The position numbers and the translations under genes were made by a program. The notes beneath the pieces are model-generated. The model had not been told where the DNA came from, did not search any database, and worked only from the letters and a program-made list of their open reading frames with translations. Positions 1 through 9,912 of a DNA stretch of 64,000 nucleotides are shown piece after piece. The stretch spans positions 620,001 through 684,000 of the forward strand of contig KV748224.1 in assembly GCA_001692895.1 (NCBI GenBank). Reading direction: 5' to 3'. This DNA is from Cenococcum geophilum 1.58 (taxonomy: Eukaryota; Ascomycota; Dothideomycetes; Gloniales; Gloniaceae). The first letter of the stretch is position 1. Each line of letters opens with the position of its first letter.

Positions 1-1017
1 AAGCTACTTCTATATTTAAAGCAGAGGCCTAGCTTAATGCGTCGTTCTCGTTTAGAGGACTCTAGTAGGGCGTACCCTAGGGTCCTAGTGTTAATATCCA
101 TAGCATCGGGGTGCTTAGGCTAAGATAATGACTTAGTAGATGTTCGCGGGGTTGCTGTATTATATTATGGAGCGGGCTTTGGTATTAGGCGTAGTATATT
201 ATTGTATCGTTTATTAATAACGTTTACGTAGGCATTAAGGGCTCCTGGTAGGTCTATGCCTATTAGGGAGGTTTTTAGTTTGGGGTTTAGGGATTTAATA
301 AGGCTGTTAATTAGTGCGGAGTTGTTCCAGCCTGTTTTCTTTGCGTAATAGTTAAATTCGGAGAAGTATATTGGGAAATTTTTTGTTCCTTAAGTTATAT
401 AGTTTATTTTTCTTTAAGCAGTAGCTTAACGGTTTAGGTCACTATATATAGCTTTAAGAAGTACAACTAGGCTTTACACTAAGTTTGGCTAAAGCGGTTT
501 AATAAGGTTAGCTATATCTCCTTTTAGTTAACTTAGGGCGTAATAGAGTTAGTTAGCTTTAGTTAGGTAATGGTTAGCGTTACTAGTTAGCTTATTTTTA
601 AGCTAGCTTAAAAATAATTAGAGCTCTTATCATTTACTAATAAATACTAGAGGATCTAGTAGTCGTTCAGATCGTTTCGGTATAGTGGTTAGCTTAGGGT
701 AAGTAGCTACTATGGGTTCGGGGCTCGCGTTCCGCGTGTTTATCTCTAGAGATAGCGTTTGGTCTTAAGGTTCTAGTGTAGGTATCTTAAGGGCGCGGAC
801 TTCTTCTTAGAGGTCCTTAATTAATTACTAGTATCGTGCTTCTTGTTTAGCTTATTGTTAATTTAAAGTAGCTTAGTTCTGTTTAAGGGCGTCTATAAAA
901 GACTTCTATATCCCTGCTAATTGTTCTTAAAGTGCGGATATGATACTAGCGGCCGTTATAGGGGCTTCGGGTTCGTTCTGTATATCGATAGTAGTGTAAG
1001 TAGTTGACGTAATATAG
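1..1017 (-). mobile_element. Degraded Gypsy-type gag region (RIP-damaged)
   Basis: The minus strand reads as a Gag-like stretch (charged, leucine-rich, then a proline/arginine part) broken by many TAA/TAG stops. It lies directly inside the LTR at 1018-1387, where gag should sit for a minus-strand LTR element. The rest of the element would lie left of the window. The base composition is AT-rich with recurrent C-to-T and G-to-A changes, which suggests RIP. No open frame survives. The Gypsy assignment is by layout and general resemblance only. Confidence 0.5.
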
Positions 1018-1387
1018 TGTTACAGAGTAAGTATAAGCGATAATAATATATAGCAAGGTAGATATTATTAAGCTATATATATAAACTGTATAAGGAGGTT
1101 AAGACGTTGCGTAAGGAAAGAAGGTAGGGAAATGGGAAGAAAGGGCATATATTGTTAACTTGGTTACTTAGTTAATACGTGTATAGGCAGAATAGGGTTT
1201 AGGTTATAGTCCTAGCAGAACTTGGTAAAATTTAGTAGAACTTGGCAGAATATAGCAGAATGCCGTAAATTGCCATTAGATTGCCATTAGATTGCCGTTA
1301 GATTGCTATTTCGTAGTTAGTCTCTAATTGCTAAGTCGGTGGAAATAGGTGGACGTGTGCAAGGTGTTATAGGGGTGTCCCGTGACA
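1018..1387 (-). repeat. LTR copy 1 (370 bp)
   Basis: A 370-bp repeat starting TGTTAC and ending CCCGTGACA. Restoring one RIP-type change gives inverted termini TGTCACGG / CCGTGACA, typical of an LTR. An equally long diverged copy in the same orientation lies at 63586-63955. The minus orientation is inferred because the right-hand copy is preceded on that strand by a polypurine tract, and because Gag-like sequence lies to the left of this copy. This copy would therefore be a 5' LTR. Confidence 0.75.
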
Positions 1388-4300
1388 ATAAGGGCCTAAA
1401 GAGGCTTTAGGGTAGATTTAAAGAAATAATATATATTCTATTTAAATTTAGGGGTATAGCTCTTATAAAGAGAAAGGAATAATATAAAAATCTTATAATT
1501 AAATAGTTAGTGTCTTAGCGGTCGATATATGCGTATATATGCACGTAGTCTTTAATGGACTTTGGTAGAATTAATCTAGTAGAACTTAGTAGGAATTAAT
1601 TAAGCTAGCAAATTTGGCAGAATTTAGTTAAAGCGTTAGGTTTTATCTATTGAGTATTTTATTAAGATATCCCTACTATAACTAGGCTAGCCCTATTATA
1701 TTAGGCTATTATAGGGGACTATTATATAGGTAAGGGATCTTCTCTAGGGTTAGACGCTATTAGGCCAGTTAAAGAGGTCTTAGTAAAATTGGTAGGATAC
1801 TTTAGTCCGTCGGCACTATATTTATAAGGGTTACTTATATACTATATATATACTACTTACTAGTTTAATATAGTAGTACTAGGGCTGCTTATAAGGCCAA
1901 TAACCTACAATTTTTACTATAATATAGGTAGTACATCAGGATTTTTTTTAGGCTAGTTGTTGCGGTTTGCAGCAAATTGCCGAAAACTGTGCGGTCGCGG
2001 CGGTTGTATATAGTCGTTAGCGATTTGTGTAAACCGCGCGTTTTATAACAAATTCGCAGCATCTAATAGCAAATTGCCGTAAAACGCTTAACTACTAAAC
2101 TAATGCTAGCTTTTTGCTACCCTATAAATAAATAGCGCGTAAACTATACAAACTATATAAACTATATAAACTATATAAACTATATAAACTGTATAAACTA
2201 TATATATTTCTCTAAATTATAATATACTGCTATAGATTGCTATAGATTGCTATACTATACCTTTAAATATATATTTATATTATAACCACTATATAAAATA
2301 GCTACTTCCTTAAACCTATTATAGACTATAAAGCATTTGCCTTACCTAGCCCCTTCTTTACCCTCGTTTTAAAGATATCTAAATCCTTATTTTTAAATAG
2401 TATAGACTTAACCCCTTTTCTAATAGTATACTAAAGACTTATATTAGGTTTAGCCCTAAGCGTCTTTTTAAAAAGCTTAACTATAACTATTAACTATTCG
2501 TAATTATAGCGATATAGTATATTAATAGTACGTTTCCAATTCCGCGATTTTATACCTTTAAAAATAAACTTATAGGTATTATTTCTAAAATTATTACCAG
2601 CGCCACTATCCTTATCTATATCTTCTCCGCCATTTATACTAGTATTATTACCTATATCTACTCTATTATATTTATTGCCTCCCTTTCTTATACTTTTTTA
2701 ATTATCTATATTTCCACCTAGAGCTATATCCGTTCTATTATCCGCATTACTATCTTTACCTATATTAACTCTACTATATCTATTATAACACTTATTTATA
2801 TTAGTCCAGCTATCTATACCACTATTAAAGTCACTAATATTATTAGGCTTACCGCCTTAGTAATTGATACTATAGTTAGTTTAATTAGGCGATATATTAT
2901 AGGGTATATAAGGCTAAGTAATAGTACTAGAAAGACGGGAGGTATTTAGGTTTAAGGAAATGGACGCATTAAGTACCTAGATATAAGTATTAGTCTAGAA
3001 CTGTTATTATAAGTAGTTATATACTAGTGGAAATATATTAAAGCGCTACTTATTAAATCTTACGTTATAGTTAGAGTCTAGATTAAAAAGATTATTAAGA
3101 TTATATTTAAATTAATTTAGAATTGCTTATATAGTAGGGTTATTGCTATATATAGTTACTTAAAGTTTTTTTTTTAAACGCCCTATTATAGAAGCCCTAA
3201 AATCCGGTTTTAGCGCTCTATTAATTAATCTGCCTATATAGCTTGTATCCGTTCCTATATAGCTAATATTAGAGTTAGTTATAGCGTAGCCTAGATAGTT
3301 AAAACGAGGGTAGAGAAAGAATTAATTCCTATTAAGATTGGCACCTGCTTTAAACTTTTATTAGGTATAACTACTACTTTTCTATTTATTAATAACGTGG
3401 CGGATTCTTATATAAATTAGTATAACAGCCCTAGGGCTAATTACGCGCAGAAAGTACTACATATCTATATTAAACCTAAATTACCACTTTTCTTTAAAGA
3501 ATAACTTAGAGAGATTAGCTATAATAACCAGTACTATAAAACGGAATTACTCGCCCTATAAATAGTTAGGAGGGTGCTAAGGTAGTATAGTTATACGTAC
3601 TATCTTAGAGTATTAAAAGTTATCTATATAGAGTAGCTCTTCTACTTTAGTAATTGTTTCCTACTTAAAGAGCTTTTTAAATAAGTACTTAGCCTCTACG
3701 CAATCTTATATACGTTTTAATAGGTAAGACCGGAACTAGCTAATACTATTATATATCTATTTTATATTAGTATATATAGAAGCAATAAGGGGTAGCTTAC
3801 TATACGATATATTAATAGCGAGGGTTTTTATATAGCCTCACTAGAACTATTACCTTTAGAAACCTTATTATACTCTACTACTTTATCCTATATTAAGTCT
3901 ATTATCTTTTCTAGAGTCTTTATATTCCCTTTAAGCTATAGTATAAGAAAAAGACCTTTAGGAGCCTTACCTAATATTATAAACATTGGAAAGAAGCGCA
4001 GAGCAGCTTTTAATATTAGTTTATCTATAAATTTTAATTTAGGTTTACTACTACGACTTATTTAGTAGAAGTTAACAAGTAGATTCTGGTAGAAATTAAG
4101 ATTAAGCAATCGGTTAAGAGGAGCTTAACCCTTAAGACGATAACGCAATAGGCCCGCAAAACTTAAAGGACGATCCTCCACCTAGCTTTTCTACCCTAGC
4201 TTAGTTACTAATGCCTTAATTAAATATAATAAATGCATTAACCGATTAAGGTCCACAATTTAAATATGTTTTAAAAAAGGAAGCCCGCCTAAGGCAGGAG

Positions 4301-4525
4301 ATCTAAGGCAATAGAAATACTGGGGGAGAAAGATAACGGAAGTAGTTAATGCAATACCAAACTTACCTAACTAACGTTAGCCAGCAAGTACACCGCGATA
4401 AGTTTTTACCTCTATCTAAGAACTGGAAGGAGCTTTTAAGCTACCTATATAAGTTAATATTAAGGAAAGGATCTAAATTAATAAAGGTAAGCAAGGAAGA
4501 TATAATATATATTTAACTTCAGGGT
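1388..4525. mobile_element. AT-rich RIP-degraded repeat block, family not assignable
   Basis: About 3.1 kb of AT-rich DNA with no open frame of useful length on either strand. Local stretches (about 3170-3800) give protein-like translations interrupted by stops, so it is probably old transposon coding sequence, but I could not assign a family. It contains the 9-bp tandem repeat at 2141-2203. No host gene is visible. Confidence 0.5.
2141..2203. repeat. 9-bp tandem repeat, 7 copies
   Basis: Seven consecutive copies of AAACTATAT with two single-base variants (AAACTATAC, AAACTGTAT), 63 bp in total. It lies inside the degraded repeat block. Confidence 0.85.
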
Positions 4526-5372
4526 TGCATATAATCAACGTAATCGTAATCAGCCTATAGATTTTAATTATTATATAATCACCCCATCTGATTATAATTG
4601 ATTATATTAATTATATTAGTTATGTACTAATTTCCTAATTAGGATTAGATTAATTAGGGCTTAAGAGAGGCTCTATAAGTCGCCCTTACTACTTCATTCT
4701 CTTATTAAATCTACTGCCTTATTTGCTTCCTACTTGCTCCGTGCTCCTACCCGTATTAATAACTTCGACGGCTACATCTACCGTCGCGAAGCCTCCTAAC
4801 TTAACGACCTGCCGAAGCCAGCTTTCCAAACACTTAAATCGCTCTACCACTCTTGCTCTAGGCCTTAATCGCTCCCATAATATTGTTCGCCGAGCGCTAG
4901 AGAAGACGCGTTCTACTTTAGCTAATATAGCTGGTATAGAGAGGATATCAGTGGCCATTTGTAAGAGGCGTAGGTACTCTGCGCGTTGAGTTGCTTTTGG
5001 GTAGAGGCTTGCGCAAATATACGTTATAAGGAAAACATGGTAGTATATGGGTGTAAAAATACAGGTAGATGGTAATTAAAAAGGGGATACGCGTCGGCGC
5101 GTGTACACTAGCTTTTTCTAAAAGCCCGCACGGACGTTTTTTTATATAAAAGTACGGGCTCGGCGCTTTCTAGTAAGCGCTAATCATTATAAGGAAAATT
5201 AAGAAGCAGCTCTCTTAACACCAAAGCTTTATCACCATATTCTGTTCCTACGCGTTCTTACCGCGGGTGATTATATTAATTATCATAATCACAAGGGTTA
5301 ATTATGATTATGATTAGTTAGGCTATATAATAATCATAACTTATGTAACTAATCTAATAGTTATGTGCATCT
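4526..5372 (-). mobile_element. Short AT-rich hAT-like remnant with palindromic ends
   Basis: Both ends are rich in ATAATCA/TGATTAT motifs: left about 4532-4625 and right about 5265-5370 in roughly inverted arrangement. They enclose a minus-strand hAT transposase C-terminus (4719-4989). No exact terminal inverted repeat or target duplication could be defined, so the limits are approximate. It could be a deleted hAT copy, or a hAT fragment next to unrelated AT-rich DNA. Confidence 0.4.
4719..4989 (-). pseudogene. hAT transposase C-terminal dimerisation domain fragment
   Basis: An open stretch of about 80 residues on the minus strand contains DILSIPAILAKVERVFSSAR, then RTILWERLRP and CLESWLRQVV. 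This is the pattern of the hAT-family C-terminal dimerisation region (normally S-x-P-x-S-A-x-x-E-R-x-F-S followed by R-L and an ECLKSWL-like end). The upstream catalytic part of the transposase is absent, so it is a remnant. It is less RIP-damaged than its surroundings. Confidence 0.75.
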
Positions 5373-5443
5373 CTGTTTAACTTAATACCATGCCAAGACT
5401 TGTGATGCAGCTTTGACCTCTAAAAGCTTAAAGCTGGGGGGGG

Positions 5444-5547
5444 TGTCAAACGACACGCTAATTGCGATCATCGTCCTATTTCCTTTGTGGGTATAGACCA
5501 GGGGTGTCTTGGCCATTTGACTTGACTGTATATATTAATGCTTAACA
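5444..5547 (+). repeat. Candidate short Copia-type 3' LTR with polypurine tract
   Basis: A G-rich tract (AAAGCTGGGGGGGG, ending at 5443) is followed at once by TGTC, and the segment ends TTAACA at 5547. The preceding bases (TTAACTTAATACCA, about 5375) resemble those just before the 3' LTR of the Copia at 14728. This suggests the 3' end of a truncated Copia element. No second LTR was found. It abuts the left limit of the PKS fragment and may be what ends it. Confidence 0.4.
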
Positions 5548-5852
5548 GCCTACATTAATTCGACAGAGTTCTTCTTCTTAACTGCTCCGTTTAACAGGGG
5601 CTCTTCTAGACAACCTGCTAGCTCTCTAAGACTGGTGGCCCTCACTGCTGTCGCACATAGAAAGCGAGACCTGCGCTGTGCCAGAGTGTATGCCAGGTCG
5701 ACTGGCCGTAGTTCCTTGCCTTGCGAGATTGAATCTCGGATATATGCAGCCAGTTTTCTATTCATTTCCAGCGTTCCCGTTAGGTGTTTTAAACTGATAA
5801 CATAGACGTACGATAAGGGATCACTGCAAGGAAGAATTTGTTTCGTTTTAAC
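5548..5852 (-). pseudogene. PKS fragment, KS-AT linker
   Basis: The minus strand encodes about 100 residues typical of the linker between the ketosynthase and acyltransferase domains of fungal type I PKSs: MNRKLAAYIRDS, then DLAYTLAQRRSRF and a following alanine/serine-rich helix. It is the continuation of the KS fragment at 15573-16020. At the junction, the phase of this fragment matches that of the right-hand fragment once the hAT insertion and one duplicated GTTTTAAC are discounted. The frame ends in TAG at 5550-5552, next to a probable LTR fragment. No acyltransferase active-site sequence follows, so everything downstream is lost from this locus. Confidence 0.75.
5845..5852. repeat. Left 8-bp target-site duplication of the hAT insertion
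   Basis: GTTTTAAC immediately precedes the left terminus CAGCGTTGGC. The identical octamer follows the right terminus at 15565-15572. Eight-base duplications are characteristic of hAT transposition. Confidence 0.9.
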
Positions 5853-6040
5853 CAGCGTTGGCAATGATGAATGAATGAATAAATAGGCCTAATATCGTAT
5901 TCAATTCATAAGCCAATCAGAATATCGCGATATGAATGAATAATCGCGATATTGTAGATATAGGCAATATCACCAGTCTTGGCATGGTGTAGTACTAAAT
6001 TAATGTGGCCGACGTCTCCCTAGGAGCCTCTACTCCCCCA

Positions 6041-6061
6041 CCCCCCCCCCCCCCCCCCCCC
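6041..6061. repeat. Poly-C tract of 21 bases
   Basis: Twenty-one consecutive C residues, preceded by ACCCCCA-like sequence, near the subterminal region of the hAT. The related copy at about 56690 has interrupted G runs in the corresponding position, so this looks like an expanded homopolymer. Its exact length is unreliable in any assembly. Confidence 0.9.
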
Positions 6062-7020
6062 GGGGAATATTTACTAATAACTCTTTTTTTTAGCCCCGTA
6101 TAATTCCCCCTCTTACCCACGACTTTAAGCACTCCGATCGCTCAATATTTACTAGCCCAAGCTTTATTCGTTGCTAGGTGATTGTCCTTTAGGCTTCTAA
6201 AAATATTCGCTCCGGTTTAGATGATATAGGTAGTATAGATAGGATATCTATTGCTATACGGTAGAGTGATGGGTAGTGTATATAGTTGCTCGGATTAAGC
6301 CACTAATTAAGGGCAGTAGTACTAGCAGGAAGATTAGTAGGGGAGGCGTTGATAAAGTGTTCGAATTTATCCTTAATTGTATTAAGGATTGACTGCTTCC
6401 TATTCCATATATTATACTCGTCGGGCTCCTAATTATAAGTGATAGCTTCCTCTTCTACTCTACTTGTATACTTATCCTTATACTTATTTACCTAAAGCCT
6501 CTAAGCTGTATTAACTACTAGCTTCTTCTAACTAGCTTTCTAGTTATAATCGATATAGGCCTTCCTCTGGTGAGGGGCCAATAGTAAGGCTGCGCCGTAG
6601 GCGGTAACTTTGTCAGTCTTAAGGTAGTATTTATTAAAGGCGTGCCAGTTGGTTTAAATACATCGCAGAGCTTTAGGTTAGTTGCGTACTTTTATAAAGC
6701 TAAGCTAAAGTGCTTCACTATAAAATCTATTGTATAAAGTACCTTATTAAGTATAGCCTTATCGCCTTTTATCTCTTTTATAACTCTTTAAAAGGGCTAT
6801 AGAAAGTCTTTAATATTTTTAAGAGCTCTCTAATCGGTAGCGTTAAGGATATCCTCCTTATTAAACTCCTTAATATACTGCTCTTGATATTTTATAATTG
6901 CGTCTTTTAATTTAAGAGCTACTAAGATTATATTATACCACGAGTTCTACTACGTGTTATTATTTATAGGAAGAGCTTAAAGAGCGGTCGCGACGAAGTT
7001 ATTATAGTGGGCGTTCGAGC
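6062..7020 (-). pseudogene. Degraded hAT transposase C-terminal region
   Basis: The minus-strand sequence is collinear with the related plus-strand hAT remnant at about 56100-56700. Shared blocks include the segment around 6118-6160 that mirrors about 56590-56630. Stop codons in every frame and AT bias indicate RIP. It is assigned to the hAT by that internal similarity and by its position just inside the left terminus. Confidence 0.6.
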
Positions 7021-7171
7021 TTTAAATATATATAATAATGTTATGCACCTTTCCTAGAGGCCTAATCTCGTCAGGAAAAAATTTACCAGCATTTTTGCAG
7101 CATTTGGCAGCATTTGGCGGCCAAATGCGCATTCCGCGCACTATAACGTGTAGCGTATAGTATCGACTAAG

Positions 7172-7361
7172 GTGCGGCATACTGCTGCATTTAACAATGC
7201 AGTGCGGCATACTGCTATATTTAACAATACATTGCGGCATACTGCTGCGTACTGCTGTATTTAACAATATAGTGCGGCATACTGCTATATTTAACAATAC
7301 AGTGCGGCATACTGCTATATTTAATAATGTAGTGCGGCATACTACTATATTTAATAATGCA
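7172..7361. repeat. 30-bp minisatellite, about 6 units
   Basis: Tandem units of 30 bp begin GTGCGGCATACTGCTATATT and end ACAATRCA. The third unit carries a 10-bp internal duplication (ACTGCTGCGT). Units differ by C/T and A/G changes. It is not a CRISPR array because there are no unique spacers. Confidence 0.85.
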
Positions 7362-7529
7362 GTGCAGCTAATTACCCTTCTCGCGCATTCTGTACATAAT
7401 GCCCTCCTCGCGCATTCTATATATCTTACTCACTTTAAGCAATAAATAAGTATTACTCTTCCTACGCAGTTAGTGCAAAATAAATTATATTATTTTAGAT
7501 AATTTAATATATAGCGACGGTTCTCTTCT

Positions 7530-7542
7530 ACCTGCCTACCTA

Positions 7543-7573
<31 letters not shown>

Positions 7574-7584
7574 ACCTACCTACC

Positions 7585-7623
<39 letters not shown>

Positions 7624-7664
7624 ACCTACCGTCTATGCCTACCTATCTGTGCCTACCTGTCTAT
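7530..7664. repeat. Tetranucleotide array (CCTG/CCTA/CTGT)n
   Basis: Runs of CCTG, CCTA and then TCTG, degenerating after about 7622. It is a simple-sequence repeat, probably length-variable between strains. Confidence 0.9.
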
Positions 7665-7740
7665 GTCACTTGATTCGATCGATCGATCGAATCGTTTATC
7701 GTGTTCGCTGGCTGGTCGCGTTCGAACGGTTGTCGTGTGG

Positions 7741-7997
7741 CTCTGGCGACGGTCGTGTGGCGATGACGACGGTCGTCTAGCTCTGGCGACGGTCATCTGG
7801 CTCCGGCGACGGTCGTCCAGCTCTGACGACGGTCGTCTAACTCTGACGACGGGTGTCTGGCTCTGACGACGATCGTCTGGCTCTGACGACGATCGTCCAG
7901 CTCTGGCGACGGTCATCTGGCTCCGGCGACGGTCGTCTAGCTCTGACGACGGTCGTCTGGCTCTGACGGTCGTCTAGCTCCGGCGACGGTCGTCTGC
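7741..7997. repeat. 20-bp minisatellite, about 13 units
   Basis: Tandem copies of CTCTGGCGACGGTCGTCTAG with variants at several positions. The last units are shortened. It is GC-rich, unlike the surrounding RIP-degraded DNA. Confidence 0.9.
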
Positions 7998-8131
7998 TGG
8001 CTGTCGTTCTGGTGTCTTCCTAGGTAGGGAGATGTAAGGAAGGGTAAAAAATGAGGTGGCTACCTAGGTGTATATAGGGGGTATACTTGGCAGAGGCACG
8101 TGTAGAGGCTATCGGGAATATAGCGGGGACC

Positions 8132-8454
8132 CGTGCAGAGCTTCGTGTAGAGCCTCCGTACGCAGAGCTTCGTGTAGAGCCTCCGTACGCAGAGCTTCGC
8201 GCAGAGCCTTGTGCAGAGCCTCTGTACGCAGAGCTTTATGTAGAGCCTTGTGTAGAGCCTCGTGCAGAGCTTCGTGCAGACTTCGTGCAGAGCTTCGTGC
8301 AGAGCTTCGTGCAGAGCTTCGTGTAGAGCTTCGTGCAGAGCTTCGTGTAGAGCTTCGTGCAGAGCTTCGTGTAGAGCTTCGTGTAGAACTTCGTGCAGAG
8401 CTTTGTGTAGAGCTTCGCGCAGAGCTTCGTGCGGAACTTCGTGCAGAACTTCAA
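8132..8454. repeat. 12-bp minisatellite AGAGCTTCGTGC
   Basis: About 27 units of 12 bp (AGAGCTTCGTGC / AGAGCTTCGTGT, with AGAGCCTCCGTA variants at the left). Because 12 is divisible by 3 and the unit lacks stops in several frames, long open frames appear on both strands. I treat these as artefacts of the repeat. Confidence 0.9.
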
Positions 8455-8697
8455 ACTTTGTATAAAACTTTAGGAAAAAATTACTAGCATCAAATTTTAC
8501 TTTTCTGCCATTTTAGCATTTTCTAGCATTTAGCAGCTAAATGCTAATACTTAATTATAAATGCGGCATTTGGCGCTAAATGCTAGTACTTAGTAATAAA
8601 TGCCACATTTAGCTGCTAAATGCTAGAAAATGCTAGAAATGCTAGAAAATGCTGAAATGGCAGAAAAGTAAAATTAGATGCTGGTAAATTTTTTCCT

Positions 8698-9652
8698 AAC
8701 GCTCGCGATAAGTAAACTTGCTGGCCTTCCCTTTTTTAAACCTTTTAGTAAGGAGCTCCTTAATCTAGTTGTCTTTAAGGTTTAACTCTGCCTTAAGCTT
8801 CTCGCGAGCCTCCTTAAAGGTAGCATTAACAGCTTCCTTATCCTCTATAAAGAAGAAAGCTTATACGGCTATATTAAGTATATACCCGTAGTAACGAATT
8901 TAGTATTACTATAGATTGTATTAAGCTTTTTTTTCTGCCTCTTAAAGCCTCTTAGATAGCCCTTTAAGAAGTTTATCATTGCTGCCGTAATTGTCGCCTA
9001 TATAGTATCTAACTTTATTAAGTATTTAGTAGTCTTTAAGGACTTACCAGAGGACTTCTACCTACTTATTACCGCCGTATCTACTAGGAAGGAAAGGTAG
9101 AGTAAATAAAGCCTTCTAAAGTACGCTAGTATCGTTAATAAAGTAACCGCAGATTATAATAAAAGTCTTTTAATTTAGCGAAGACTAGGCGTTAAGTAAG
9201 AGGTATATTAGCGTAAGAGAGGAAAGGAGCTTTTGCTTAAGAACTTCCTTATTAAGTATATAGGATTCCTTAATTATCCTAGGCATCGAATTATAGGAGT
9301 CTATTAGAGTATCCTCGCAGGTGTAATTTACTATAAGAAGTAGCACTTAAAGCTCTAGCCAAGTTATTACGTTATACGGTAGATTTCGAACCACAATTAG
9401 CTATGCAAAAGCGTCGCGTACTAGAGCTGGATTAATACTCTCTCTTAATATAGCTTCCTTTTACCTTTTAAGCTTCTGCGTATAAAGCTCTCCTTACTTA
9501 TAAAATAGGCCTTAAAGACTCTACTTTATGGCCTACTTAATAACTAAGTCCTCCTCCTTAATAACTACGTCGTAGGCGTTAAATAGATAAGAGCGTATAT
9601 TTATAGTAACCACATTACGCCAAGATATGCATTGCTTATAGTACTAGTATTA
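8698..9652 (-). pseudogene. Degraded middle part of the hAT transposase
   Basis: AT-rich DNA with no intact frame, located between the foldback region and the Copia insertion. By position it should hold the central transposase region of the host hAT. Minus-strand translation gives protein-like stretches with many stops, but no catalytic residue can be named. Confidence 0.4.
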
Positions 9653-9912
9653 TATCGACCTAAATCGAAGTTCCTTACTACCATCGTAATACTGTCTAAC
9701 GACCTAGATCGTCTATATAAACTATATCTTAGTTATCTTATATCTTAAGCTCGTATATCTTATTAAACGTCTTATTACCTATTTCTCTTAACTATAACCT
9801 ACTATATAATAACGTCGTTGTTATTATATTTAGACCTACCTAATATATATAAGAGAGCTTCTAGAGCCCTCTTTAATAAACAAAGTTCTTATTCCTAATC
9901 GTCCGTTTAACA
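9653..9912 (+). repeat. Copia 5' LTR (260 bp, heavily RIP-mutated)
   Basis: 260 bp, beginning TATCGACC (mutated TGTCGACC) and ending TTTAACA. It is the same length as the 3' LTR at 14728-14987 but has many more T and A at transition sites. It is preceded by TATTA (target duplication, compare TATTG at 14988) and followed by a primer-binding-like GTTATAAGCCCAGG. Confidence 0.9.

Larger units (their letters stand above)
7073..8697. mobile_element. Satellite-bearing foldback element inside the hAT
   Basis: AGGAAAAAATTTACCAGCA at 7073-7091 is repeated in inverted orientation at 8679-8697 (TGCTGGTAAATTTTTTCCT). A third, direct copy at 8472-8490 makes 8472-8697 a smaller hairpin. The arms continue as GCATTT/AAATGC-rich palindromes. 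Four unrelated tandem arrays lie between the outer arms (7172, 7530, 7741, 8132). No target duplication is visible and no protein is encoded. It could be a single element, or a 226-bp MITE plus a solo end bracketing local satellites. Confidence 0.55.

Noticed and set aside
7172..7361. Regular 30-bp repeats that could suggest a CRISPR array
   Set aside because: The units are contiguous without unique spacers, there are no cas genes, and the DNA is fungal nuclear. It is a minisatellite.
8068..8487. Open frames of 60-140 codons over the 12-bp array on both strands
   Set aside because: They arise because the repeat unit is divisible by three and lacks stops. There is no codon bias, no domain, and they overlap in several frames.
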